A stretch of DNA of 64,000 nucleotides from an uncultured Lentisphaerota bacterium (lineage in GTDB: Bacteria; Verrucomicrobiota; Kiritimatiellia; CAIQIC01). This document shows, one piece after another, positions 27,413-34,859 of the stretch (its first letter is position 1; every line of letters begins with the position of its first letter). The notes beneath the pieces were generated by a model. That model did no database searches and had not been told where the DNA came from. It was given only the letters and a program-made list of their open reading frames with translations. The stretch lies in the NCBI GenBank assembly GCA_903896925.1, contig CAITZM010000116.1:34176-98175 (forward strand). The letters are read 5' to 3'. The position numbers and the translations under genes were made by a program.

Positions 27413-28719
27413 ACGGGCTGAATCTCAACCGCCGCGAATTCATCAAGTTTTCCACGCTGGCCGCGGGTGCCGCCACGATCCTGCCGTCGCATGTGCTCGG
27501 CGCCAACGCTCCGGGCCAGCAACTCGCCTTCGGGTTTGTCGGCACCGGCGGCATGGGCATCTCGAACATCGACCGCGTGCTGCGCCTCAAGGACAAGGGC
27601 GCGCGCATCACCGCCGTCTGCGACGTGGACAAATTCATCCGGGAGCGCGCCGCCGCGCACATCAACAAGTTCTACGGCGACACGAGCTGCGGGCTCGTCT
27701 CCGGCGATTTCCGCGACCTGACGCGCAACCCCAAGCTGGACGCGATCGTCGTCTCCACGCCCGACCACTGGCACGCGCTCGTCGCGCTCGATGCGATCCG
27801 CCACGGCAAGGACGTCTATTGCGAAAAGCCGCTGACGCACAGCATCCGCGAGGGCCAGGTGCTCGTCGCCGCCCTGCGCCAGCATAACCGCGTCGGCCAG
27901 ACCGGCACGATGCAGCGCAGCGACGCCTCCTTCCGCTACGTCGCCAACGCCATCGCCCAGGGCGCGCTGGGCAAGCTCGACCACATCGACATCCTGATCC
28001 CCGCGAACAACAAGTACGTCGGCGCGACTTGGGCGCCCGCGCCGGTGCCGGACGGGCTCGACTACGACTTCTGGCTCGGCCCCGCGCCCTTCGCGCCCTA
28101 CACGCCGCAACGCACGCACTACCAGTTCCGCTACGTCATGGACTACGCCGGCGGCCAGACCACCAACTGGGGCGCGCACTACATCGACATCGCGCAGTGG
28201 GCACTCGGCAAGGACGACTCCGGGCCCGTCGCGGTCGACGGCAGCGGCGAGTTTCCGACAACCGGCCTGTTCACCGCGCCGACGCGAGTGGACTTCACCG
28301 CGACCTATGCGGACGGCGTGAAACTGCGCGTGAAGACCCGTACCGACGGCATCTATGACGGCAACATCATCTTCTATGGCGCCAAGGGCTGGATCGACGT
28401 CTCGCGCAGCAAGCTCAAGGCGAGCGACGAGGCGTTGCTCACCATCGGTGGCGGCCCCGCGAAGCAGAAGGGCAAGGGCAGCGACGCCAGCGGCATCGCG
28501 CACATGACGAACTTCATCGACTGCATCCGCAGCCGCGAGCGCTGCGTGGCCGACCTCGCCATCGGCCACCGCACGACGACCGTGTGCAACCTCGGCAACA
28601 TCGTCCTGCAACTACGCCGGCGGCTGCAATGGGATCCGGTGAAGGAAGCATTCATCGGCGACGAGCAGGCCAACCGCATGAAAGAGCGCGCCTACCGCGC
28701 GCCTTGGGCGCTCGTGTAG
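27409..28719 (+). CDS. Tat-exported Gfo/Idh/MocA family oxidoreductase
   Basis: A 436-residue protein starting at GTG, with a twin-arginine-type signal (NRREFIKFSTLAAGAATILPS) followed by the Rossmann motif FGFVGTGGMGISNIDR. The family landmarks DHWHALVALDAIRHGKDVYCEKPLTHSI (EKP), RVGQTGTMQRSD, WLGPAPFAPYTPQRTHYQFRYVMDYAGGQTTNWGAHYIDIAQW are all present. This long subgroup is abundant in planctomycetes and relatives and oxidises unknown sugars in the periplasm. It is coupled to the HEAT-repeat gene and is the last chromosomal gene before the prophage. Confidence 0.9.
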   Translation: MNGLNLNRREFIKFSTLAAGAATILPSHVLGANAPGQQLAFGFVGTGGMGISNIDRVLRLKDKGARITAVCDVDKFIRERAAAHINKFYGDTSCGLVSGDFRDLTRNPKLDAIVVSTPDHWHALVALDAIRHGKDVYCEKPLTHSIREGQVLVAALRQHNRVGQTGTMQRSDASFRYVANAIAQGALGKLDHIDILIPANNKYVGATWAPAPVPDGLDYDFWLGPAPFAPYTPQRTHYQFRYVMDYAGGQTTNWGAHYIDIAQWALGKDDSGPVAVDGSGEFPTTGLFTAPTRVDFTATYADGVKLRVKTRTDGIYDGNIIFYGAKGWIDVSRSKLKASDEALLTIGGGPAKQKGKGSDASGIAHMTNFIDCIRSRERCVADLAIGHRTTTVCNLGNIVLQLRRRLQWDPVKEAFIGDEQANRMKERAYRAPWALV

Positions 28720-28747
28720 CGGGGGCGGCTGTCGCCAGCAAACGACC

Positions 28748-28883
28748 GTGGCGGCAGGCGGCCCGCCTGCCGGTGAGCCGGGCGTCACGCCCGACAGTGC
28801 GCGTCGAGTATCTGTGGGAAATTGATTCGGTACCATGGCGGCGAGACGCCGCCTGCACCGGCACGCGGGACGCGTGCCTCCAC
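28748..28883. repeat. Compound palindromic repeat, copy B (inverted relative to copy A)
   Basis: The blocks GGCAGGCGGCCCGCCTGCC, CCGGTGAGCC and CGGGCGTCACGCCCG at 28748-28793 and GGCACGCGGGACGCGTGCC near 28860 are the reverse complement, in reverse order, of the repeat at 17877-18018. The two blocks here are separated by ~45 bp of unrelated AT-richer sequence. It marks chromosome rather than phage sequence and helps to place the left prophage boundary to its right. Confidence 0.65.
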
Positions 28884-28910
28884 AGAGCGCATTCAAGGTG
28901 GTCGGTAGGG

Positions 28911-29098
28911 CGACGCTTGTTGTGACGAGGGATGAGGTTGTATCAACGGCGAGCAGGTGCGATTAACTGCGATCGAGCGCGTGATCGCCAATGAATACGG
29001 GCCTGAGAGGCCTCAATGGGGTGAACGAGGCCGTCCGGCAACAGGTTTTGACACTCGACGCCCAGGATGGCCCAAGGTTCAAGTGCGCGCTCGCCTAA
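28911..29098. mobile_element. Probable left end of the Mu-like prophage
   Basis: Chromosomal repeat sequence ends before ~28890 and the first phage gene ends at 29099, so the left end should lie between. A plausible terminus is the TGT at 28918 (TGTTGTGACGAGGG), since Mu-like ends begin with TG. The following ~80 bp contain repeated cores, TGCGATTAAC, TGCGATCGAG and GTGATCGCC, which could be transposase-binding sites. The right end is outside the window, so neither the 5-bp target duplication nor the end match can be tested here. Confidence 0.35.
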
Positions 29099-29809
29099 TC
29101 AGCACCGATCACGAGTGCGCCGAACTTCGTGTGCGCCGAGACTATCGCGGATCACGGTGAACCCGGACAGATAGCCGCCCAGCAGCAAAAGATCCGGCCG
29201 GCGCAGCGGCTGACGCTCCCAGGACGGCTCCCACGTGGCGAGCTCTTCGTCCTGGGGAACGGCAACCAGGCGGCCGGCGGACAAGTCGCGGAGCGCGCGG
29301 CGGAACAACTCGACCCCTAGGGGAAACAGCTTGTCGCGCCAGAGCTGCTCGATGGTTTCGCCCGGCTCGATCCAACACCAGTCCTGCGCCGCGATCGCGC
29401 CGCAGTCCACCGAGTCGGACAGCCAGTAGATCGAGCCGCCGGTGATGGGGTCGCCCATTTTAATGGCCCAACGCACGGCGTCACGGCCCCGGTGGCGCGG
29501 CAACAGCGACGGGTGGTACCCAAGGGCGCCCAGCTTGGTCTTGAGGCGTGTGCGCCGTCCTATGAAATCGTGCGAGTGCGCCGCCAGGATCAGATCGAGA
29601 CCGTCTGGCAGGGTCTCTGCACGGAGCGTTCCGGCGATCTGCACGGGCACTGCAGCCGCCTCGGCGGCGAAGCGCAGCCGGTCCGGCCGATCGTTGCCCG
29701 AGGATCCGGAAAGCGGCGCCGCCACGCCGACCAGCTCGTGGCCTTCCTCCCGGCACATCTCGAACACGGCCTTGCCGAACGCCCGCTGCCCGCATAGAAA
29801 GATTCTCAC
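29099..29809 (-). CDS. Phage formyltransferase-like enzyme (PurN/Fmt fold)
   Basis: A 236-residue protein starting at GTG (29809) behind GGAGGTG; its start overlaps the stop of the ABC-GNAT gene (GTGA). It has the formyltransferase N-terminal fold (VRIFLCGQRAFGKAVFEMC) and the active-site loops GYHPSLLPRHRGRDAVRWAI and GGSIYWLSDSVDCGAI. The family triad is Asn-His-Asp: His99 and Asp132 are present, but the Asn two residues before His is Gly97 here. It lacks the C-terminal OB domain of methionyl-tRNA formyltransferase. I infer that it transfers a one-carbon or related group in a phage modification pathway rather than initiating translation. Confidence 0.75.
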   Translation of the reverse strand: MRIFLCGQRAFGKAVFEMCREEGHELVGVAAPLSGSSGNDRPDRLRFAAEAAAVPVQIAGTLRAETLPDGLDLILAAHSHDFIGRRTRLKTKLGALGYHPSLLPRHRGRDAVRWAIKMGDPITGGSIYWLSDSVDCGAIAAQDWCWIEPGETIEQLWRDKLFPLGVELFRRALRDLSAGRLVAVPQDEELATWEPSWERQPLRRPDLLLLGGYLSGFTVIRDSLGAHEVRRTRDRC

Positions 29810-30936
29810 GCTGCACCTCCGACATACCGAAAGCTCTGGACCGCCCGCATGTGGCCGCCGTAGCGGCACCGCGACTCGCGCCCGCGCGACTTGCTCATGG
29901 TCACGTAGGATTTCTGGCCACCCTCACCGAGCACCCGGCCGTGCATGTACATCCAGCACGGCTGCCGCAGCAGCGCCGCGGTCAGGCCCGGGTGCGACGT
30001 GTGGAAAACCGTCGTCATCGGCTTGCTGTAGCGGTTCTCGCCGCGCAGCCAGCGCTCGGCCACGTAGTTCATGAACCGCAGGCCGACGCCGGCGCCCTGC
30101 CATTCCGGCATCACGACCAGCCGGCACATGCGGGCCGTCTTCAGGCCGACACAGGTGGAGACGGCCAGGTGCGCCACCGGCTCGCCGGCGTGCAGGGCCA
30201 CATAGTTGGATGCTCCGACCATGAGGGGCAGCTTCAGATAGTGATGCGGCTCAAAAGTTGGCCAGGGGCGCCAATTCGTGGCAAGAATGTCGATCGCGAT
30301 ATCCGGCCTTCGCCAAAGCCGCCCCCTTTGGAGGCTCATGTCCTCCGTATCGAGCAGCCAGTCTGGGCTGACCCACTCGATGATGTCCCGGTGGCAGCTC
30401 AGCAGGATCACCTGGCGGCCGGCCGTCCGGCGCCAGGCCTTGGTGAAGGCGGCCGCTCCGATCCGCGCGATCTGGCGGTCCACCACGGAGGTGAACTCGT
30501 CCACGACAACCTGCCGCGGACCTTCCAGCAGCAGCCGGGCCAGCTCCGCCCGGAACTTTTCGCCGGTCGAGAGCACCTGGTAGGGCCGCAGCCAGGCCGG
30601 AGCATCGCCCAGGCCCACGGCCGACAGCGCACCCGTTACCGCATTGAAGTCCAGGTCCTGGCCGATGTCCTCAATGATCGGCCGGTCCGGGCGCCAGGCG
30701 AACGGCTCGTGATAGGCCGCCGCTCCCCAGCACGCCCTGCCGATACTGCTTTTACCGGACCCGCTCGGCCCGACGATCAACCCGACCTGCCAGTCGGCCT
30801 CGTCCACCGGCAGCGCACACTCCGCCTGGAACCGGGCGCCGGCCTCCGGCGTGACATTGAACAAGCTCCGCACCCGCGTGCTGCGGTAGCCCTTATAGAT
30901 AGGTACTGCCTGATTGATCTGGATGGGCTTGCTCAT
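29806..30936 (-). CDS. ABC-ATPase / GNAT acyltransferase fusion (Mom-like modification enzyme candidate)
   Basis: A 376-residue soluble fusion. The N-terminal ABC ATPase has Walker A GPSGSGKSS (56-64), signature LSTGE (122-126), Walker B VVVDEF (143-148) with the D-loop after it, and an H-switch (CHRD, 181-184). There is no membrane domain and no partner permease, so it is not a transporter. The C-terminal part (~225-376) is GNAT-like, with the acyl-CoA-binding core LVVMPEWQGAGVGLRF (Q280-G-A-G-V-G) and FHTSHPGLTAAL. Phage Mu Mom, which makes the N6-adenine carbamoylmethyl modification, also has a GNAT fold. The gene overlaps a Cys-rich gene upstream and a formyltransferase downstream. Function as DNA modifier is inferred. 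Confidence 0.75.
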   Translation of the reverse strand: MSKPIQINQAVPIYKGYRSTRVRSLFNVTPEAGARFQAECALPVDEADWQVGLIVGPSGSGKSSIGRACWGAAAYHEPFAWRPDRPIIEDIGQDLDFNAVTGALSAVGLGDAPAWLRPYQVLSTGEKFRAELARLLLEGPRQVVVDEFTSVVDRQIARIGAAAFTKAWRRTAGRQVILLSCHRDIIEWVSPDWLLDTEDMSLQRGRLWRRPDIAIDILATNWRPWPTFEPHHYLKLPLMVGASNYVALHAGEPVAHLAVSTCVGLKTARMCRLVVMPEWQGAGVGLRFMNYVAERWLRGENRYSKPMTTVFHTSHPGLTAALLRQPCWMYMHGRVLGEGGQKSYVTMSKSRGRESRCRYGGHMRAVQSFRYVGGAA

Positions 30937-31169
30937 ATCACCAGCACCTTGATGTCGTGGCCGGGCAGCTCGCGGGCCAGCTTGGCGAACAGCGCACGCT
31001 GCTCGCGCTCGTCGGCACAGGGAATACCCAGCGCGAACTGGGGGCGATAGGTGGACCCGAGGAAGGTCTTGCCCAGCGCCACGCGGCGCTGGAGCGGGGA
31101 ACGTTTACGGCGGGAACAACAGCCGGAACACGACGACTTTACACGACCACAGCAACAAGGGCTTTTCAT
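30933..31169 (-). CDS. Small Cys-rich protein, first gene of the modification cassette (Com-like position)
   Basis: A 78-residue basic protein. The N-terminus has a tight Cys cluster (PCCCGRVKSSCSGCC: Cys5, 6, 7, 14, 17, 18) followed by basic residues, suggesting a zinc-binding knuckle. The C-terminal half ends with a predicted strand (HDIKVLVI). Its stop overlaps the ABC-GNAT start (ATGA). In phage Mu a small zinc protein, Com, is likewise encoded directly upstream of and overlapping mom; I see no clear sequence identity to Com, only analogy of place and metal-binding look. AGGAG precedes the ATG, but a 9-bp inverted repeat spans the gap between them. Confidence 0.65.
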   Translation of the reverse strand: MKSPCCCGRVKSSCSGCCSRRKRSPLQRRVALGKTFLGSTYRPQFALGIPCADEREQRALFAKLARELPGHDIKVLVI

Positions 31170-31171
31170 TT

Positions 31172-31248
31172 CGACCGCGTCTCCTACAATGCGGCCCGCA
31201 GTTACACACAGGGGCAGCAGCTAACTACTGTGGCCGTTTACGCGGTCG
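31172..31248 (-). promoter_or_regulatory. Inverted repeat enclosing the ribosome-binding site of the modification cassette
   Basis: On the leftward transcript the 9-nt arm CGACCGCGU (31248-31240) is perfectly complementary to ACGCGGUCG (31180-31172). The second arm fills the gap between the Shine-Dalgarno AGGAG (31185-31181) and the AUG at 31169. Pairing would block translation initiation unless opened by a protein or an alternative structure. In Mu, mom translation is blocked by a comparable stem-loop until Com binds. The 59-nt loop contains further GC-rich pairs. Confidence 0.6.
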
Positions 31249-31280
31249 TTGGGGTGCTGATAACACCTCGACTGCCCCTT

Positions 31281-31313
31281 CCTTATCACAGCTCCGGCAA
31301 AGTCATTCGGCGG
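31281..31313 (-). promoter_or_regulatory. Late-type promoter box, copy 1 (drives the modification cassette)
   Basis: Reading leftward, the box CCGCCGAATGA (31313-31303) is followed after 16 bp by the -10-like ATAAGG (31286-31281) within TGTGATAAGG, an extended -10 form. There is no -35 hexamer, so the box probably binds an activator. The same 11-mer occurs at three other late transcription starts. Confidence 0.7.
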
Positions 31314-31410
31314 TATTTTCGAAGCCCTGGTGGCCACGGCGCACTTTCCAATCACCGAGGAACTGGTATTCTCATCTGCGGGTAAAAGGACAAACCAATA
31401 GGCATAAGAT

Positions 31411-31812
31411 ATGAAGAAAAAAAAGAAAAATCAGGATGACGTTTTTGAATTCGACCCGATTGAAAGACTGCCAGCCCCGCTACGCTTAACCATGTTGAGT
31501 GCGGCAGGTGAAATGCTCCTGATAGACTCCGAAAAGGACGAAATAACAACGACTCCAAAGGAACTAGCTGAGTTTTTACACGGGCAGATTGAACAGGTTT
31601 TTTCCAACAAAGTCTGCGATGAGGATGCAGACAGGAAAAATATGATCGGTATTCTAGAGCTGAAACTTAAAACGTTCAAGGTTCAGGGTAGAGAGTTCCC
31701 CGGAAACCCTGGATTCGTGTCTATAGGAACAGTTCTTCTTGGTCTGTCTCATCCACCAGACGGCGTAAAAATTACATTTAGATTGCACCCGTCATATTGC
31801 TCACTATTTTGA
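31411..31812 (+). CDS. Hypothetical protein, AT-richer moron gene
   Basis: A 133-residue protein not recognised. It starts with a poly-Lys tract (MKKKKKNQDD) and contains an acidic centre and a C-terminal part rich in beta propensity (FVSIGTVLLGLSHPPDGVKITFRL). Its codon use is clearly AT-richer than its neighbours, it is the only rightward gene in the left arm, and it sits between the modification cassette and the helicase gene, ending 3 bp before the helicase stop. These traits mark a recently acquired cargo gene, expressed independently. The ribosome-binding site is weak (GGCATAAG). Confidence 0.6.
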   Translation: MKKKKKNQDDVFEFDPIERLPAPLRLTMLSAAGEMLLIDSEKDEITTTPKELAEFLHGQIEQVFSNKVCDEDADRKNMIGILELKLKTFKVQGREFPGNPGFVSIGTVLLGLSHPPDGVKITFRLHPSYCSLF

Positions 31813-31815
31813 TCG

Positions 31816-33204
31816 TTACTGCGCACCTGCGAAGGCTGGTTGTTCGGCGCGGTCGGAAAAGCGGGTGTAGTCGCTGGCGAAGTTCAGGCGGATCTCGCCG
31901 GTAGGACCGTTGCGCTGTTTGGCGATGTCCAGGATGGCCAGGGCCTTGTCTTCGTGGTCCGGGTCGTCCTTATAGTAGGAGGGGCGGCGCAGCAGCGCCA
32001 CGACATCGGCATCCTGCTCGATGGCGCCCGAGTCGCGCAGGTCCGAAAGCTTCGGCACGCCGCTCTTGGTGTCGCGCGATTCCGGCGCCCGGCTGAGCTG
32101 GCTCAGACAGAGCACCGGCACGTGCAGTTCCTTGGCCATCACCTTGAGCTCGCTAGAGATCCTGGCCACCTCGTTCTGACGGCCCTCCCGAGATGCTTCC
32201 TTGCAATGCAGCAGCTGAAGATAGTCCACCACGATCAGCTCCGTCTGGTGCTTGCGCGCGATCTGGCGGGCACGGCTACGCAACTCGGAGACCTCCAGAC
32301 CGGCGGTATCGTCTACAACGATCGGCGCACTCAGCAACTGATCCACCGCGGCCGTCAGCTGTCCGGTCAGTTCGCGCGACAGGAACCCGCGGCCCAGCGC
32401 ATGCGCGCTGACACTGGCCCGGCAGCAGATCATCCGGCGCACCAGCGCATCGGCCGACATCTCCAGGGAAAACACCGCCACCGGCCGGCGCCGCTCGCTG
32501 TTCATCGCCGCATTCTCGGCGATATTGAGCGCCAGCGCCGTCTTTCCCATGGACGGCCGCGCGGCCAGGATCACCAGATCGCCCGGCTGCAGCCCGCGCG
32601 TCACCCTGTCGAGATCCCGGAACCCCGTCGGGAGCCCTGTGATATCGCGCTTCTCACGGATGATCGTTTCGATGTGCTCGTGTGCGATCTGGACCAGGTC
32701 TTTCCATGTGTTGAGTTCCCGGTGCCGGGCGTGCGCGATATCGTAAAAGGCCTGCTCCGTGGCATTGAGGATCTGCATGGGATCCTCCTCGTGCGCGTAG
32801 CAGACCTCAATGGTGCGCTGCGCCTGCCTGATCATCGTCCGCAGCAGGTCATTTTCGTGGACAATATCGATGTAATACTGCGCGTGCGCCGAGGTCGGAG
32901 TGCCATCCACCAACCGCTCGAGGAATTGCGCTCCTCCGACGCGCTCCAGTACGCCTTCCAACTTGAGCTGCTGGCCCGCGGTGAGCAGATCCACGGGCAT
33001 CCCCCGGTCAACCATGCCGGCGAACGCCTCGAACAGCGCCTGGTGCGCCGGAACGTAGAACGCCGCGGCCGTCAGCCGGCTTTCGCGGCAGGCATCCAGC
33101 ACGCGGGTGGCGTCCAGCAGCAGGGAACCGAGCACGCCGCGCTCGGCCTCCTCGCTGTAGGGCGGGATACGGTCGGTGCGGAAATTCGGTACTGGTACGC
33201 TCAC
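31816..33204 (-). CDS. dnaB: Phage-encoded DnaB-type replicative helicase
   Basis: A 462-residue protein with full DnaB architecture: N-terminal domain (PPYSEEAERGVLGSLLLD), linker, and RecA-like C-terminal domain starting GLPTGFRDLDRVTRGLQPGDLVILAARPSMGKTALALNIA with Walker A ARPSMGKT (215-222). Also present are VFSLEMS, LIVVDYLQLL (Walker B) and LSQLSR, and the C-terminal DADVVALLRR. It unwinds DNA 5'-3' at replication forks. Mu itself uses the host helicase, so an own DnaB in a Mu-like phage is notable. It starts at GTG with GTGA overlap to the radical-SAM gene and is the last gene of the early operon. Confidence 0.9.
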   Translation of the reverse strand: MSVPVPNFRTDRIPPYSEEAERGVLGSLLLDATRVLDACRESRLTAAAFYVPAHQALFEAFAGMVDRGMPVDLLTAGQQLKLEGVLERVGGAQFLERLVDGTPTSAHAQYYIDIVHENDLLRTMIRQAQRTIEVCYAHEEDPMQILNATEQAFYDIAHARHRELNTWKDLVQIAHEHIETIIREKRDITGLPTGFRDLDRVTRGLQPGDLVILAARPSMGKTALALNIAENAAMNSERRRPVAVFSLEMSADALVRRMICCRASVSAHALGRGFLSRELTGQLTAAVDQLLSAPIVVDDTAGLEVSELRSRARQIARKHQTELIVVDYLQLLHCKEASREGRQNEVARISSELKVMAKELHVPVLCLSQLSRAPESRDTKSGVPKLSDLRDSGAIEQDADVVALLRRPSYYKDDPDHEDKALAILDIAKQRNGPTGEIRLNFASDYTRFSDRAEQPAFAGAQ

Positions 33205-33944
33205 GAAACACCCGTTGTCTGAAGCAAGATAGGCAGCAGCCGCTCCAGGTTGTGCTTCTCGAGGATCTGGATGCCGTAGCCGTTCAGTGCGCTAATGAAA
33301 GCCCCGACCTTCCATGTTTCTGGCTCAGGTAAATGGTGGCCCTTCGAGTCGGCTCCGATATTTATGAATTTAGGCCTCAGCTTGCTGATCCACAGCGCCA
33401 GCTCGGCAGAGTCGAAGTCCATGATCGGCTCGACAGTGATGAACAAATGCTCCGCACGATCTTCCGGCGCCATGGCGAGAAGTGCGTCGTAGCGGCTGAA
33501 AGGCGAAGGCCCCTGCGATATTTCCTGAGCTATCGCGCGGTTGGTTTCCAGCGTCGTACCTAGCAGCCAATCCTTGCCGCATACGCAGGCAAGGTGCCGC
33601 AGATATCGCAGCGCCCGGCGCGGATTCTTCGTTTGGAAAACCAGCACCCGGTCTTTGGCGAACGAACTGCAATGCTCAAAAACACGTTCAATCCATTCGC
33701 CCGGAACGTCCGCAGCAAACAGGTCGTTCATGTGGTCCACGAAGATCGTCTTGCTGGCGGACTTCGGCTTCCAGCGCAGCGACGCTTCAGAAAGTGTCAC
33801 CGGGCCGGTGTAGATCCCGCATTTTCCCGCCCGTGTGCTGGGCACGTAACAGTAGGCACAACGGTGCGAGCACTGCCCGTGCAGGTGGCTGATCATCTCG
33901 TCAACCCATGGGTACATGTTGGATTTCGGATGTTTTTTGCTCAT
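33201..33944 (-). CDS. Radical-SAM-type phage protein (Gp37/Gp68, DUF5131-like)
   Basis: A 247-residue protein with the iron-sulphur motif C-x3-C-x2-C (Cys25, Cys29, Cys32 in HLHGQCSHRCAYCYV) that binds a 4Fe-4S cluster for S-adenosylmethionine cleavage. Further family-like blocks are KTIFVDHMNDLFAADVPGEWIERVF, LVFQTKNPRRALRY, TLETNRAIA and LFITVEPIMDFD. Phage Gp37/Gp68-like proteins of this type are common, but their substrate is not known; spore photoproduct lyase is a more distant relative. It overlaps the genes on both sides in the early operon. Confidence 0.75.
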   Translation of the reverse strand: MSKKHPKSNMYPWVDEMISHLHGQCSHRCAYCYVPSTRAGKCGIYTGPVTLSEASLRWKPKSASKTIFVDHMNDLFAADVPGEWIERVFEHCSSFAKDRVLVFQTKNPRRALRYLRHLACVCGKDWLLGTTLETNRAIAQEISQGPSPFSRYDALLAMAPEDRAEHLFITVEPIMDFDSAELALWISKLRPKFINIGADSKGHHLPEPETWKVGAFISALNGYGIQILEKHNLERLLPILLQTTGVS

Positions 33945-34144
33945 AGATCACTCATTTTCGAAGCTTTCTTCCGGCGCGGCCAGGTCTTGTGCTGGTGGCG
34001 ACCATTATAAAGGCAGGCGACGTGCTTGCCCTTGTGGTTGCGCGGGCGTCCGCACAGGCAGACGGTGGCGACCATGCCAATGTGTTCGACAGGAGACTCC
34101 GCCAGGCAGGGTTGGCTCGTGTGGCCACAGTAGAGGCAGCTCAC
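33941..34144 (-). CDS. Small zinc-finger-like phage protein
   Basis: A 67-residue basic protein starting at GTG. Cys pairs (CLYCGH and CLCGRPRNHKGKHVACLYNG) and a His-rich tail indicate a treble-clef or zinc-ribbon fold. Phage zinc proteins of this type often bind nucleic acid. It overlaps both neighbours by 4 nt. No family name can be given. Confidence 0.6.
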   Translation of the reverse strand: MSCLYCGHTSQPCLAESPVEHIGMVATVCLCGRPRNHKGKHVACLYNGRHQHKTWPRRKKASKMSDL

Positions 34145-34638
34145 GGCGCACCGCCTTCCTGCGCGGGCGTGGCTACTTTGCGTAACTCATCTATATGACT
34201 AAGCAAAAATTCCAGCGCGTCCTCGATACGCTGCGGGTAGGTATCGAAGTCGTAGTCGATCACGTTGTCAGGCAACAACGCCATAATTCCGGAGATGGCA
34301 ACGCCCGTGTCCTTCGATGTCTGCTCTCCAAAGCAGACATCGTGCTCATACTTGGTGTGCAGCCAAGACTGGAAACGCTCCTCGTAGGTCTGGTCGTTGT
34401 GGGCGATATGCTGCCAGTCACCATAGCAGTTGGTGATGCGCTGGCTTCCCAGCGATGTGCGAATGGCGATGTCACCGACAGCGATCATAGGGATGTCGAA
34501 CTTCTTACTCCCATCGCAGATTTCGTTGACCACCCCGCGACAACCATCCTTCAGGTTGCGCAGCACGGAGCCGACGAAGATTTCCTTTCCGTTGGCATCC
34601 GCGCACGGCACTTCCTTGGCGAACTTGAATGTCCTCAC
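34141..34638 (-). CDS. Hypothetical phage early protein
   Basis: A 165-residue protein. The start is GTG at 34638, supported by GGAGGTG 4 bp upstream and by overlap with the preceding stop; a longer open frame upstream is a shadow. The N-terminal part (GKEIFVGSVLRNLKDGCRGVVNEICDG) looks like a small beta-barrel and the C-terminal part is helical and acidic (YPQRIEDALEFLLSHIDELRKV). Not recognised. Confidence 0.65.
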   Translation of the reverse strand: MRTFKFAKEVPCADANGKEIFVGSVLRNLKDGCRGVVNEICDGSKKFDIPMIAVGDIAIRTSLGSQRITNCYGDWQHIAHNDQTYEERFQSWLHTKYEHDVCFGEQTSKDTGVAISGIMALLPDNVIDYDFDTYPQRIEDALEFLLSHIDELRKVATPAQEGGAP

Positions 34639-34859
34639 GCCGCACCTCCAGAGCTCGCGAACGGCAGCTGCGGCTGGGCTTCGGGCGCGGGGCGGGCCGG
34701 CTCGGTTCCGGCGGGGCGCGCGACGGGCTGCAGCGCCAGGGCCTTGGCCAGGTCGTTGCCCAGGAAGTTCCCGCAGGGCACGCAGAACACGCCAGGGCCG
34801 ATGACGCCGCGGATCTGGACGCGGCCCTTGCAGCCAGGGCAGTAGGCGGTGGCGGTCAC
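34635..34859 (-). CDS. Small zinc-ribbon phage protein
   Basis: A 74-residue protein with two Cys knuckles, YCPGCKGRVQIRG and VFCVPCGNFLG, forming a zinc ribbon, followed by a Pro/Ala-rich tail. The start is the GTG at 34859, which overlaps the upstream stop (GTGA). Possible nucleic-acid-binding accessory protein of the early region. Confidence 0.65.
   Translation of the reverse strand: MTATAYCPGCKGRVQIRGVIGPGVFCVPCGNFLGNDLAKALALQPVARPAGTEPARPAPEAQPQLPFASSGGAA

Noticed and set aside
29099..29809. Annotation as methionyl-tRNA formyltransferase
   Set aside because: It lacks the C-terminal OB domain needed for tRNA binding, has Gly at the catalytic Asn position, and belongs to a phage operon.
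29806..30936. Annotation as an ABC transporter ATP-binding protein
   Set aside because: No transmembrane partner is encoded nearby, the protein has a fused GNAT-like domain and lies in a phage late-type cassette.
31816..33204. Interpretation of the DnaB gene as the host's replicative helicase
   Set aside because: It is translationally coupled to phage genes at the end of the early operon and inside the prophage limits.
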